A DNA stretch of 64,000 nucleotides from Tropicimonas sp033101155 (GTDB lineage Bacteria > Pseudomonadota > Alphaproteobacteria > Rhodobacterales > Rhodobacteraceae): assembly GCF_033101155.1 (NCBI RefSeq), contig NZ_JAWMPX010000001.1, positions 1-64,000 of the forward strand, in the 5' to 3' direction. Position numbers and translations under genes: made by a program. The notes beneath the pieces were generated by a model. It saw only the letters and a list, made by a program, of their open reading frames with translations, was not told where the DNA came from and searched no databases. This document shows, piece after piece, positions 53,098 to 62,132 of this stretch (positions within the stretch are counted from its first letter, which is position 1; every line of letters begins with the position of its first letter).

Positions 53098-53852
53098 TCC
53101 TGGTCCTCTGGTACGATTTCGTCACCGCCGCTTGCGGCATAGAGATGCCGGGCGTAGGGGTCGGAGAAATCGCCTGTTCGAAGCGCCGATGACGGCGCGG
53201 TTTCCACCACGCGGCCGCCGTTCATCACCGCCATACGTTCACACATGAAGGCCACCACCGGCAGGTTGTGTGTGACCATCAGATAGGTCAGCCCCTGATC
53301 GCGGCGCAGCCGTTTCAACAGGTTCAGAATCTCGGCTTGTACGGACACGTCGAGCGCACTGGTCGGCTCGTCCAGCAACATGATCCGCGGTTTGAGCATC
53401 AAGGCCCGCGCGATTGCCACGCGTTGACGTTGGCCGCCCGATAGCTGGTGCGGGAAGCGAAACCGGAAGTCCTGCCCGAGGCCGACCATGTCAAGCGCTT
53501 CGGATACCCGCTCGGATCGGTCGGACAGGCCATGCACGATCAGCGGTTCGCTCAGAACCGAATCCATCGTCTTGCGCGGGTGCAACGATCCATACGGATC
53601 CTGAAACACCATCTGGCAGGTGCGGGCGAACGCGCGATCCGGCCCGTGGCCGCGCGACGCGCCAAGCACGCTGATCTGGCCTGTCCATTCCGGCGCAAGA
53701 CCGGAAATCGCGCGCAGAACCGTCGACTTGCCGGATCCGCTTTCGCCGACAAGGGCGAAGCTCTCTCCATCGGCCACGTCCAGCGACAGGTCATGCACGG
53801 CGGGAATGCCGCCATAGCAGATCGTCAGCCCGTTGAGGGAAATTGCGCTCAT
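53094..53852 (-). CDS. ABC transporter ATP-binding protein (DppF-like)
   Basis: 252 residues. Walker A GESGSGKST near residue 35, the ABC signature LSGGQRQRVAIARAL near 140, Walker B RIMLLDEPTSALD near 160, and the D-loop and H-loop VTHNLPVV. Peptide/nickel (oligopeptide, Opp/Dpp) type. Overlaps both neighbours by four bases. With the next gene it forms the ATPase pair of the transporter. Confidence 0.94.
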   Translation of the reverse strand: MSAISLNGLTICYGGIPAVHDLSLDVADGESFALVGESGSGKSTVLRAISGLAPEWTGQISVLGASRGHGPDRAFARTCQMVFQDPYGSLHPRKTMDSVLSEPLIVHGLSDRSERVSEALDMVGLGQDFRFRFPHQLSGGQRQRVAIARALMLKPRIMLLDEPTSALDVSVQAEILNLLKRLRRDQGLTYLMVTHNLPVVAFMCERMAVMNGGRVVETAPSSALRTGDFSDPYARHLYAASGGDEIVPEDQE

Positions 53853-54682
53853 GTTCCGCCCCAGCTGCTGCGATCGAGAACCGGGAGCACATCGCGCGTC
53901 TCATCGATCCGCGGGATCGACGCCAACAAACCGCGTGTATAGGGGTGCGTGGCCGCGTGCAGATCCGCCGCGGCACAGCTTTCCACCACCCGACCGCCGT
54001 TCATGACCAGGATCCGATCACAATAGCGCGCCACCAGGTTCAGGTCGTGGCTGATCAGGATCAGGCCCATGCCGTTATTGACGATCAACTCGTCGATCAG
54101 GTCCAGAACCTGTGCCTGAACACTGACATCCAGCGCGCTTGTCGGCTCGTCGGCGATCAGCAAATCGGGTTTGGGGATCAGCATCATGGCGATCATCACC
54201 CGTTGCCCCATGCCGCCGGACACTTCGTGCGGATACATGCGCGCCACCCGGTCGGGATCGTTGATGCGCACGGCTTCGAGCATCTCGCGCACCCTTTTGG
54301 CCAGCGCCCGGCGGGGCACGCTTTCATGCGCACGCACCGCTTCGGCGATCTGGGAGCCGACGGTCATCACCGGGTTGAGCGAGAATTTCGGATCCTGCAT
54401 GATCATCGAAATCCGCGCCCCGCGCAGCGGCCGCATCGCCCGTTCGCTGCGGGTTTGCAGATCCGTGCCGTCGAAGATCATCCGGTCTGCCGTGACCTCG
54501 CCGGGCGGGCGGATCAACCGCAGGATCGCGCGGCCGGTCATCGACTTTCCCGATCCACTCTCGCCGACGATCCCGAGCCGTTCCCGCCCAAGGGTGAAGC
54601 TGACATTCTGGACCACGTCTATGCGCCCCCTGGGGGTGGGAAAGCTGACGCGCAGGTTGTCGATTTCGAGCAGCGGGGTCAT
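53849..54682 (-). CDS. ABC transporter ATP-binding protein (DppD-like)
   Basis: 277 residues. Walker A GESGSGKS near 37, the signature VSGGMGQRVMIAMM near 150, Walker B DLLIADEPTSALD near 168 and a C-terminal Opp-type extension. Its gene overlaps the permease gene by 4 bases upstream and the DppF-like gene downstream, so the two ATPases are made together. Confidence 0.94.
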   Translation of the reverse strand: MTPLLEIDNLRVSFPTPRGRIDVVQNVSFTLGRERLGIVGESGSGKSMTGRAILRLIRPPGEVTADRMIFDGTDLQTRSERAMRPLRGARISMIMQDPKFSLNPVMTVGSQIAEAVRAHESVPRRALAKRVREMLEAVRINDPDRVARMYPHEVSGGMGQRVMIAMMLIPKPDLLIADEPTSALDVSVQAQVLDLIDELIVNNGMGLILISHDLNLVARYCDRILVMNGGRVVESCAAADLHAATHPYTRGLLASIPRIDETRDVLPVLDRSSWGGT

Positions 54683-55581
54683 GACTTGCCCGCCTGTTTG
54701 GGGTCCAGAACGTCGCGCAGCCCGTCACCGAGGAAGCAGAAGCCAAGGGAAACCAGGATGATCGCGAAGCCGGGCATGGTGGCCACCCACCATTGGTCGA
54801 GGATGAACACCCGTCCGCGCGAGATCATCGCGCCCCATTCCGGCAGCGGTGGCTGCGCGCCAAGGCCCAGAAAGCCCAGACCCGCCGCGGTCAGGATAAT
54901 CCCGGCCATGTCCAGCGTGACCCGGACGATCATCGAGGACATGCACAGCGGAATGACATGCAGGCCGATGATGCGCGCGTCAGAGGCGCCGATCAGCTTG
55001 ACTGCCGAAATGAATTCCGACCGGCGGAAGGTGATGGTTTCGGCCCGCGCGATGCGGGCATAGGCGGGCCAGGCGGTGATGGCTATGGCGATGATGGCGT
55101 TTTCGATACCCGGCCCAAGCGCGGCGACGAAGGCCAGCGCCAGGATGAGCTTGGGCATCGACAGGAAAATGTCGGTGAAGCCCATCAGCAGCTTGTCGAC
55201 CCAGCCGCCGAAATACCCCGCGACCGCGCCGATGATCAGCCCGAGCGGCGCGGCGATGATCGCCACCAGCGCCACGATCATCAGGGTGATCCGCGCGCCG
55301 TAGACAACGCGGGAAAAGATGTCCCGTCCCAGCTCGTCGGTCCCCATCCAGTTGGCAGAGGACGGCGGCAGGAGTCGGCGATCGAGCATCTGTCCGACAG
55401 GGCTTTCGGGGGCGATCCAGGGAGCGAAGAGCGCCGTGGCGATCAGCAACAGGATGATCAGCGCGCCGAGCACAGCCAGCGGGTTGTGCAAGAGAGCAAG
55501 TCCCATGCGGTAGAACCGGCCGGCACTGGCCTGTATGCGGGAATTGGGGGACTCGTCGAGGAGCCAGTCGCGCGCGCGCAT
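54679..55581 (-). CDS. ABC transporter permease (DppC-like)
   Basis: 300 residues. Six membrane helices and the EAA-type binding-protein-dependent loop (AVKLIGASDARIIGLHVIPL) typical of the DppC/OppC permeases, after the N-terminal extension with MGTDELGRDIFSRVVYG. The start at 55581 shares its last base with the stop of the upstream permease (TGATG overlap). Cytoplasmic membrane channel half. Confidence 0.94.
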   Translation of the reverse strand: MRARDWLLDESPNSRIQASAGRFYRMGLALLHNPLAVLGALIILLLIATALFAPWIAPESPVGQMLDRRLLPPSSANWMGTDELGRDIFSRVVYGARITLMIVALVAIIAAPLGLIIGAVAGYFGGWVDKLLMGFTDIFLSMPKLILALAFVAALGPGIENAIIAIAITAWPAYARIARAETITFRRSEFISAVKLIGASDARIIGLHVIPLCMSSMIVRVTLDMAGIILTAAGLGFLGLGAQPPLPEWGAMISRGRVFILDQWWVATMPGFAIILVSLGFCFLGDGLRDVLDPKQAGKS

Positions 55582-56624
55582 CACGTGCTCCTCGGGTCGA
55601 GGACGCGATAGAGCACGTCCGAGGTCTTGTTTATGCCGATGAACACAGCGCCGATGATCAGCGTGGCGCCAAGCACCGCGTTCATGTCCGCATTCAGCAA
55701 CGCGACGGTCAGGTAATTGCCGATCCCCGGCCAGCTGAAGACGGTTTCGATCATCACCGACCCTTCCAGCAAGCCAGCATAGGACAGGCCGATCACCGTG
55801 ATCAGTGGCACCCGGATCGGCGCGAAGGCATGCACCCAGATCACCCGCCATTCCGACACGCCCTTGACCCGCGCGGTGGTGATGTATTCCTGCCCCAGCT
55901 GGTCCAGCATGAAAGAACGGGTCATCCGGGCGATATAGGCGAGGCTGAAGAACCCGAGGATCGCGGCCGGCAGGACGAGATGGCCAAGCGCGTTCCGGAA
56001 CACTTCCCAGTCACCGGCGAGGATACTGTCGACAAGCAGCAGGCCAGTGACCGGATCCACCACCCCGTCATAGAAAATATCGACACGTCCGGGGCCCGAG
56101 ACCCAGCCAAGGCTGGCATAGAAGAGCGCCAGCCCGACGAGGCCCAGCCAGAAAGCCGGAACGGAATAGCCAAGCAGCGCCAGCACTCGAATGCCCTGAT
56201 CCAGCCAGCTGCCTTGATGCGCGGCGGCCATGACACCCATGGGAACGCCAAGGCCGACACCGATCATGATGCCGAGCGTTGCCATTTCGAGCGTCGCCGG
56301 GAAGACGCGTGCGAGATCGTCGGCGACAAGCCGGTTGGTCGACACCGAGCGCCCAAGATCGCCCTGAACCACGTCGCCGACATAGGAAACGAACTGAAGG
56401 AACAGCGGGCGGTCCAGACCCATGGCGATCTTCATCGCGTCATATTGCTCCTGAGTCGCCCGATCGCCCACAACCGCGAGCACCGGGTCAATCGGAACCA
56501 CCCGCCCAATAAAGAAGGTGATCGCCAGCAGGCCCAGGAAAGTCAGCGCAACCGTCAGGGCAAACCCTGCCAAGGCTTGGAAAAACCGCAACAATCCGAC
56601 TCTGCTGTGGAAATCTGTCAGCAC
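55581..56624 (-). CDS. ABC transporter permease (DppB-like)
   Basis: 347 residues. Six membrane helices, a long periplasmic loop after helix 1 with GLDRPLFLQFVSYVGDVVQGDLGRS, and the permease loop ARVKGVSEWRVIWVHAFA near residue 255. First gene of the minus operon dppB-C-D-F-GAF and divergent from the XRE-cupin regulator, with about 125 bases between starts. Confidence 0.94.
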   Translation of the reverse strand: MLTDFHSRVGLLRFFQALAGFALTVALTFLGLLAITFFIGRVVPIDPVLAVVGDRATQEQYDAMKIAMGLDRPLFLQFVSYVGDVVQGDLGRSVSTNRLVADDLARVFPATLEMATLGIMIGVGLGVPMGVMAAAHQGSWLDQGIRVLALLGYSVPAFWLGLVGLALFYASLGWVSGPGRVDIFYDGVVDPVTGLLLVDSILAGDWEVFRNALGHLVLPAAILGFFSLAYIARMTRSFMLDQLGQEYITTARVKGVSEWRVIWVHAFAPIRVPLITVIGLSYAGLLEGSVMIETVFSWPGIGNYLTVALLNADMNAVLGATLIIGAVFIGINKTSDVLYRVLDPRST

Positions 56625-56682
56625 GTTCGCATGACCTGTTCACCGTGGATGATTGCATAACGGGTAAATTTTTTTCTTGGAT

Positions 56683-56702
56683 AAGGCAAAAGTTTTTGCC
56701 TT
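56683..56702. promoter_or_regulatory. Palindromic operator candidate between the permease operon and the regulator
   Basis: A 9-bp perfect inverted repeat AAGGCAAAA-GT-TTTTGCCTT. A second copy of its core, AAAAAAGTTTTT, lies 21 bases further (GTTTTT at 56692 and again at 56713). Another T-run lies at 56669. Twenty-one bases is two turns of the helix, so bound protein would sit on one face. Confidence 0.6.
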
Positions 56703-56750
56703 AATCAAAAAAGTTTTTCTCATTTCCCTCGACAAGGAGACCGGCCACGC

Positions 56751-57377
56751 ATGGCAAGACCCGGGCTGAAACAGGACCGCAAACTGGGTCCGTTGATCCG
56801 TAACCGGCGCAAGAGGCTGGGCCTGACGCTGCAGGCGGCCGGAGATCTGGCGGGTGTTTCAGTGGGATACCTGTCTCAGGTTGAGCGGGACAATGCGACG
56901 CCGTCCCTGGGCACGCTGGCCCAGATCGCCCAGGCGCTCGATGTCGGGCTGGAATACTTCGTCGCGACGCCAAGACCGGCCGACAGCCTGACCCGCGCTG
57001 AGCGGCGACCGCAATTTGCGATCACCGAGAACGGGATGGCCTATGAGGCGCTTGGGGCAGAGTTTCCGGATGTCGAGCTGTCTTCCTATATCCTCCACAC
57101 GCCGCCGGGCTTCGTCTCGGAACTGTCGCAACACGAAGGCGAGGAAATCATTTATATCCTCGACGGCGAAATCGAACAGATGCTGGGCGGCGAGGTCTTC
57201 ACCATGCGCCAGGGAGACAGCCTGCACTACAGCGGCGCCACTCCGCATTCCTGGAAAAACCTGACCGACACACCCGCCCGCATCCTGTGGGTCGGCACCC
57301 TGACGGTCCTGCAGAGCGCCGGCCAACGGCGTCTTCCGACGATCATGCCTGTTCCCCGGGCCAATACAGATCCCTGA
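56751..57377 (+). CDS. XRE-cupin transcriptional regulator
   Basis: 208 residues. The N-terminal helix-turn-helix (about 18-75; LGLTLQAAGDLAGVSVGYLSQVERDNATPSLGTL) is followed by a cupin_2 domain (about 120-195; ELSQHEGEEIIYILDGEIEQML, SLHYSGATPHSWKN) that probably binds a small ligand. Members of this family control peptide, amino-acid and opine-type uptake. It lies between the divergent permease operon and the binding protein gene, so it most likely controls both. The substrate-binding gene starts 23 bases after its stop. Confidence 0.9.
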   Translation: MARPGLKQDRKLGPLIRNRRKRLGLTLQAAGDLAGVSVGYLSQVERDNATPSLGTLAQIAQALDVGLEYFVATPRPADSLTRAERRPQFAITENGMAYEALGAEFPDVELSSYILHTPPGFVSELSQHEGEEIIYILDGEIEQMLGGEVFTMRQGDSLHYSGATPHSWKNLTDTPARILWVGTLTVLQSAGQRRLPTIMPVPRANTDP

Positions 57378-57400
57378 GATACCTGAAGGAGACATTACCC

Positions 57401-58990
57401 ATGTCCTTGTTGCGATCTACCCTGCTGGCCACCGCCTTGGTGCTGCCACTTGCTGCCCCGGCTGTCTGGGCCGAAACGCCAGATGGCGTTCTTGTGGTTG
57501 CCCAGAACATCGACGACATCGTCGCGATCGACCCGGCGCAGGCCTATGAGTTCACATCCGGCGAGCTGGTCACCAATATCTACGACCGGCTGGTGCAATA
57601 CGACGCCGAAGACCCCACCGTGATGGCGGCTGGCCTTGCCACCGAATGGGCCGTCGATGCCGAGGCCAAGACCATCACCTTCACGCTGCGCGAAGGCGCC
57701 ACGTTCCATTCCGGCAATCCGGTCACCACGGCAGATGTTGTCGGATCGCTTGCGCGGGTGATCAAGCTCAACCTGACCCCGGCATTCATTCTGGTGCAAC
57801 TCGGCTGGACCCCGGAGAATGTCGAGCAGATGGTCACCGCCGACGACAAGAGCGTGACGATCAAATATGACGGCGACTTCTCGTCGGCCTTTGTGCTGAA
57901 CGTGCTGGCGTCGCGCCCCGCCTCCATCGTCGACATGAAGACGGTGATGGAAAACGAAGTCGACGGGGACATGGGCAACGCCTGGCTGAACGAGAATTCC
58001 GCCGGCACCGGCCCGTTTTCGCTGCAATCCTATCGGCCGGCAGAACTGGTGCGGCTGAAGGCGAACCCGGACTACTTCAAGGGCGCCCCCAAGGTCAAAA
58101 GCGTGATCGTGCAGCACGTTGCCGAAGCCGCGACCCAGCAGCTCCTGCTGGAATCCGGCGATGTCGACATGGCCAAGAACCTGACGCCCGACCAGGTCGC
58201 CGGGATGAGTGGCGATGCACTCAAGGTCGAGACATTCCCGCAAGCTGCCGTGCATTTCCTGTCCTTCAACCAGAAGACCGAGAGCCTGACTCCGCCCGCC
58301 GTCTGGGAAGCTTCGCGCTACCTCGTCGATTACGAGGGCATGACCAGCACCATCATCGCCGGTCAGATGGACGTGCATCAGGCGTTCTGGCCCAAGGGCT
58401 TCCCGGGCTCCTATGACGAAACGCCGTTTGGCTATGACCCCGAGAAGGCCAAGAGCATTCTGGCCGACGCCGGGATCGAGACGCCGATCACGGTGACGCT
58501 GGATGTGATCAACGCAGCGCCCTTCACAGATATGGCCCAATCGCTGCAGGCAAGCTTCGCCGATGCGGGGATCAATTTCGAAATCCTGCCGGGCACCGGC
58601 GCACAGGTCATCACCAAGTACCGCGACCGGACCCATCAGGCGATGCTGCTCTACTGGGGCCCGGACTTCATGGACCCGCATTCCAACGCCAAGGCTTTTG
58701 CCTATAACTCCGACAATTCGGACGGCAATTACGCGGCCACCACGACCTGGCGGAATGCCTGGGCCGTGCCCGATGAGCTCAACGAGCTGACCAAATCCGC
58801 GCTGACCGAAGCGGACCCGGACAAGCGCCTCACGATGTACCAAGACCTGCAACAGAAGGTGCAGGAGAGTTCACCCATCGTCATCATGTTCCAGGCTTCC
58901 TACCAGGTTGCCATGGACAGCGGCGTGACGGGATACGTGAACGGCGCGACCTCGGATTTCGTGTTCTATCGCCTCGTCGACAAGAACTGA
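57401..58990 (+). CDS. ABC transporter substrate-binding protein (family 5)
   Basis: 529 residues. Signal peptide (about 1-24), then the SBP_bac_5 fold with IDPAQAYEFTSGELVTNIYDRLVQY, the domain pattern GTGPFSLQSYRPAEL near 200 and a late YRDRTHQAMLLYWGPDFMDPHSNA. It is the periplasmic binding protein of an oligopeptide or related solute system. GAAGGAGACATT precedes the ATG at 57401, and a strong terminator follows. With dppB-F-like genes on the other strand it makes a complete uptake system. Confidence 0.93.
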   Translation: MSLLRSTLLATALVLPLAAPAVWAETPDGVLVVAQNIDDIVAIDPAQAYEFTSGELVTNIYDRLVQYDAEDPTVMAAGLATEWAVDAEAKTITFTLREGATFHSGNPVTTADVVGSLARVIKLNLTPAFILVQLGWTPENVEQMVTADDKSVTIKYDGDFSSAFVLNVLASRPASIVDMKTVMENEVDGDMGNAWLNENSAGTGPFSLQSYRPAELVRLKANPDYFKGAPKVKSVIVQHVAEAATQQLLLESGDVDMAKNLTPDQVAGMSGDALKVETFPQAAVHFLSFNQKTESLTPPAVWEASRYLVDYEGMTSTIIAGQMDVHQAFWPKGFPGSYDETPFGYDPEKAKSILADAGIETPITVTLDVINAAPFTDMAQSLQASFADAGINFEILPGTGAQVITKYRDRTHQAMLLYWGPDFMDPHSNAKAFAYNSDNSDGNYAATTTWRNAWAVPDELNELTKSALTEADPDKRLTMYQDLQQKVQESSPIVIMFQASYQVAMDSGVTGYVNGATSDFVFYRLVDKN

Positions 58991-59001
58991 TCGAGCAGGA
59001 C

Positions 59002-59042
59002 AATCGGGCCGCCGGAGCGATCTGGCGGCCCGATTCTGTTCT
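59002..59042 (+). terminator. Intrinsic terminator after the substrate-binding protein gene
   Basis: A perfect 12-bp stem AATCGGGCCGCC/GGCGGCCCGATT (59002-59013 with 59024-59035) with a 10-base loop, then CTGTTCTG. It lies 11 bases past the stop. Confidence 0.75.
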
Positions 59043-59539
59043 GAAAACACGCAACCAGAAGCATACCGCCTTTCGCCTGCGAACGCCTCTCGAAAGCCAC
59101 CTCGCGGAGTGATCGCCCTGGCCCGCAGTCAAGTTGGCACGCCGACGTTGCTCGACCGCGCACTGACCAAGCCAGCGTCAAAACCCGCCCGGCGCACCGG
59201 GTCTGTCTACGGCCGAACCCGGTTCCATTGGATCGTGAAAACGTGATGTTTCGCTACGACAATATGCACGGGATCTTGTCGCCAAACGTTTCTGCCCCCG
59301 GAAACTGGCCGGTCACGCGAGTGGAAGCGAAAAGAACAGGCAGACCGAACCAATGCTGTTCCGTCCGGGCATTCTTTGCGTCGCGTCTGAGCGACCGGAT
59401 TTGGCCGTTCACGTCAAACAGGAATCTACCGTCTGCGCCAGCAGCGCGCTCTACTGTACGTCTGCTTTGATTCATGCTGGCGGGCTTTTGGATGGTCCGA
59501 AGGCAGACTCGGGCGGCATCATACCCCGACAGGTCCATT
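59043..59539. other. Region downstream of the transporter with no intact gene
   Basis: No open frame has a ribosome binding site or recognisable product. The minus-strand frame at the right edge continues the decayed transposase; the left part has no clear coding pattern. Confidence 0.45.
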
Positions 59540-60045
59540 GTCTCTCGGACCAATGGCGTTCCAATGGCTCGATCGGTCAGGATCGTGTGGATCCGAAAAG
59601 GCACGGCTTCTAGGAGAAGCTCCAGGACCTCCCAAGCTGTCGTTCTGTTTTACCTTCTCCGCCAGTTGCGCCACCGCGAACTTGCTGGTTCGGTTAATGG
59701 GTACGAGGAAATAGGGCTTCTCTTTTGCGGTTCTCAGCTCAGCGATGCAATGAAGAGCGCGTGAGATTGGGAACCGTCGGTGGAAATGCATTGAAGCAAT
59801 CATCGATCGGAAAGAGCGTATGCCGCCGGAACGCAAGGATGGCAGCCTCTTCCTCAGCGCCATGAACGGTTGAGTGGGGCGCCTTCGGCTCAGTCTTCAG
59901 GTCTCCGAAAGTCTTCCGTTTCCATCACTTCGCGACCGTCTTCGGATTGATCCCAAGCTCCCGGCTCAGCTCCGCGGTCGAAGCTTGCGATCGCAATACT
60001 GCTGCTCTGATGTCGTGCGCAGCCGGGGCGTATCCGTGCCAAAAG
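59540..60045 (-). pseudogene. Decayed IS481-family transposase
   Basis: On the minus strand the pieces of an IS481-type transposase can be read in order. The N-terminal helix-turn-helix FWHGYAPAAHDIRAAV ... ELSRELGINPKTVAK is followed by an in-frame TGA. Then WKRKTFGDLKTEPKAPHSTV ... AAILAFRRHTLFPIDDC ... LTRSSLHR follows in the same frame. A deletion of roughly 30 codons joins this to IAELRTAKEKPYFLVPINRTSKFAV (integrase core), and after another shift VPFRIHTILTD is seen. The start codon, the catalytic C-terminus and the terminal repeats are not seen. At least one stop and two frame changes show it is dead. Confidence 0.8.
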
Positions 60046-60276
60046 GCGTCGTCCGGTAATCCTGCCCGGCGCCTGACTGACATCGAGTGGCCCCCGGTCT
60101 CGGTCCTCCAGGGCACTTGGATTGAGCGAAAACGGCGGTTGCGGCCCAAACGGGCCGCGAACTCTTTCCTACCCAAGCTATGTCCCCTATGGCGGAATGC
60201 TTAGCCGGTCGGGGCGCGGCCTTGTGGTTCGAGACGTACGGAGACGGCCGGAGGCCGCCTCCTGACCGCGCGAGTC
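60046..60276. other. Intergenic region between the transposase remnant and the dehydratase gene
   Basis: About 230 bases with no gene. No T-run or strong terminator for the dehydratase was found. Confidence 0.4.
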
Positions 60277-62058
60277 TCAGTGGCTATTGCGCGGTAGCCC
60301 CTTAGTTTGGGCGATCTTCTGATACTTGACCGCCGGTTTCAGAACCATGCCCTTGTCGAACTGGTCGACCATGGAACGCTGGATCTCCTGCCACGGAGTC
60401 TGATGCGGCGCATAGGCGAAGCCTCCCGCAGCCTCGAGTGCGCTGCGGCGCTCGGCCAGTTCTTCGTCGGAGATCAGGATATTGGCCGAACCGTCCTTGA
60501 GATCGATCCGGAGCTTGTCGCCGGATTTCACCAGGGCGAGCCCGCCCATCGCCGCCGCTTCCGGCGCCGCGTTCAGGATCGAGGGCGAGCCGGAGGTGCC
60601 GGATTGCCGACCGTCGCCGATGCAGGGCAGCGCGTCGATACCGCGCTTGAGCAACGCGGCGGGAGGCTGCATGTTCACCACCTCGGCGCCACCGGGATAG
60701 CCGATCGGGCCGGTGCCGCGAATGACGAGGATGCAATGCTCGTCGATCTCCAGCGCCGGGTCCTCAATGGTGGCGTGGTATTGCTCGGGGCCCTCGAACA
60801 CGACCGCACGGCCTTCGAAGGCATCGAGATCGCCATCCTCGGACAGGTAACGAGCCCGGAAGTCCTCGGAGATCACAGAGGTCTTCATGATCGCGCTGTC
60901 AAAGAGATTGCCCTTGAGATTGACGAAACCAGCCGCGTCCTTCAGCGGATCGCCGAAAGGACGAATGACCTCGGTATTGGTCACCTCGGCATCGGCATAG
61001 ATCTCGGAGAAGGATTTGCCGCTCACGGTCACCGCGCCCGGATGCGGCAGGGCGTTCGCACCCATCAGCTCGGAGACGACACCGGGAATGCCGCCAGCAA
61101 GGTGGAAATCCTCGGACAGATACTCGCCTGCGGGCTGCACATTTGCCAGGAGCGGGATCTTGTGACCCAATGTCTGCCAGTCGTCGTTGCACAGCTCGAG
61201 GCCGAGATGGCTGGCGATGGCGGTCAGGTGGATCGGCGCGTTGGTCGAGCCGCCAATGGCCGAGTTGACAACGATGGCGTTCTCGAAGGCTTCGCGCGTC
61301 ATCACGTCGGACGGTTTCAGGTCTTCCTTCACCATCTCCACGATCCGTTCGCCGGTGCGATAGGAGATCTGGCCACGTTCGCGATAGGGCGCGGGGATGG
61401 ATGCGCCGCCGGGAAGCTGCATGCCGAGCGCTTCGGCGAGGCTGTTCATGGTGCTGGCCGTGCCCATCGTGTTGCAATAGCCGACAGAGGGCGCGCTGTT
61501 GGCCGCCATCTCCATGAATTCCTCGTGGTCGATCTCACCACGCGCGAGCATCTCGCGGCCGTCCCAGATCACGACGCCGGAGCCGGCGCGCTTGCCCTTG
61601 TGCCAGCCATTCAGCATCGGGCCGACGGAGAGCGCAATGGACGGGATGTTGACCGTGGCCGCCGCCATGAGCAGCGCCGGGGTGGTCTTGTCGCAGCCGA
61701 TGGTCAGCACGACACCATCGATCGGGTAGCCGTAGAGCGTCTCGACAAGGCCGAGATAGGCGAGGTTGCGGTCGAGCGCCGCGGTGGGCCGCTTTCCGGT
61801 TTCCTGGATCGGGTGCACCGGGAACTCGAAGCAGATACCGCCCGCCGAACGGATGCCTTCACGGACCCGCTTGGCCAGCTCGATATGGTGGCGGTTGCAG
61901 GGCGAGAGGTCATTGCCGGTCTGTGCGATGCCGATGATCGGCTTGCCCGATTGCAACTCCTCGCGGGTGAGGCCGTAATTCAGGTAGCGCTCGACGTAAA
62001 TCGCTGTCGAACCGGGATCCTCGGGATCGTCAAACCAGGCCTGCGAACGAAGTTTCAT
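60277..62058 (-). CDS. IlvD/Edd-family sugar-acid dehydratase (L-arabinonate dehydratase type)
   Basis: 593 residues. Three cysteines, in DLSPCNRHH, TIGCDKTTP and VGYCNTMG, are at about 54, 122 and 195; the spacing of 68 and 73 residues equals that of the [2Fe-2S] ligands of Rhizobium L-arabinonate dehydratase (59, 127, 200). This subgroup dehydrates aldonic acids such as arabinonate and xylonate to 2-keto-3-deoxy acids; the exact sugar cannot be told. Start 62058 (MKLRSQAW) is taken because GGAGA lies upstream; an ATG four codons earlier is also possible. Follows the SDR gene by 74 bases. Confidence 0.9.
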   Translation of the reverse strand: MKLRSQAWFDDPEDPGSTAIYVERYLNYGLTREELQSGKPIIGIAQTGNDLSPCNRHHIELAKRVREGIRSAGGICFEFPVHPIQETGKRPTAALDRNLAYLGLVETLYGYPIDGVVLTIGCDKTTPALLMAAATVNIPSIALSVGPMLNGWHKGKRAGSGVVIWDGREMLARGEIDHEEFMEMAANSAPSVGYCNTMGTASTMNSLAEALGMQLPGGASIPAPYRERGQISYRTGERIVEMVKEDLKPSDVMTREAFENAIVVNSAIGGSTNAPIHLTAIASHLGLELCNDDWQTLGHKIPLLANVQPAGEYLSEDFHLAGGIPGVVSELMGANALPHPGAVTVSGKSFSEIYADAEVTNTEVIRPFGDPLKDAAGFVNLKGNLFDSAIMKTSVISEDFRARYLSEDGDLDAFEGRAVVFEGPEQYHATIEDPALEIDEHCILVIRGTGPIGYPGGAEVVNMQPPAALLKRGIDALPCIGDGRQSGTSGSPSILNAAPEAAAMGGLALVKSGDKLRIDLKDGSANILISDEELAERRSALEAAGGFAYAPHQTPWQEIQRSMVDQFDKGMVLKPAVKYQKIAQTKGLPRNSH

Positions 62059-62132
62059 GTCATTCTCCATGTGTGGTGGGTAGGTCCGGGACGTGCCGGA
62101 GCGGAATGGGCGGGGTGTAGACAGCGTTCATC

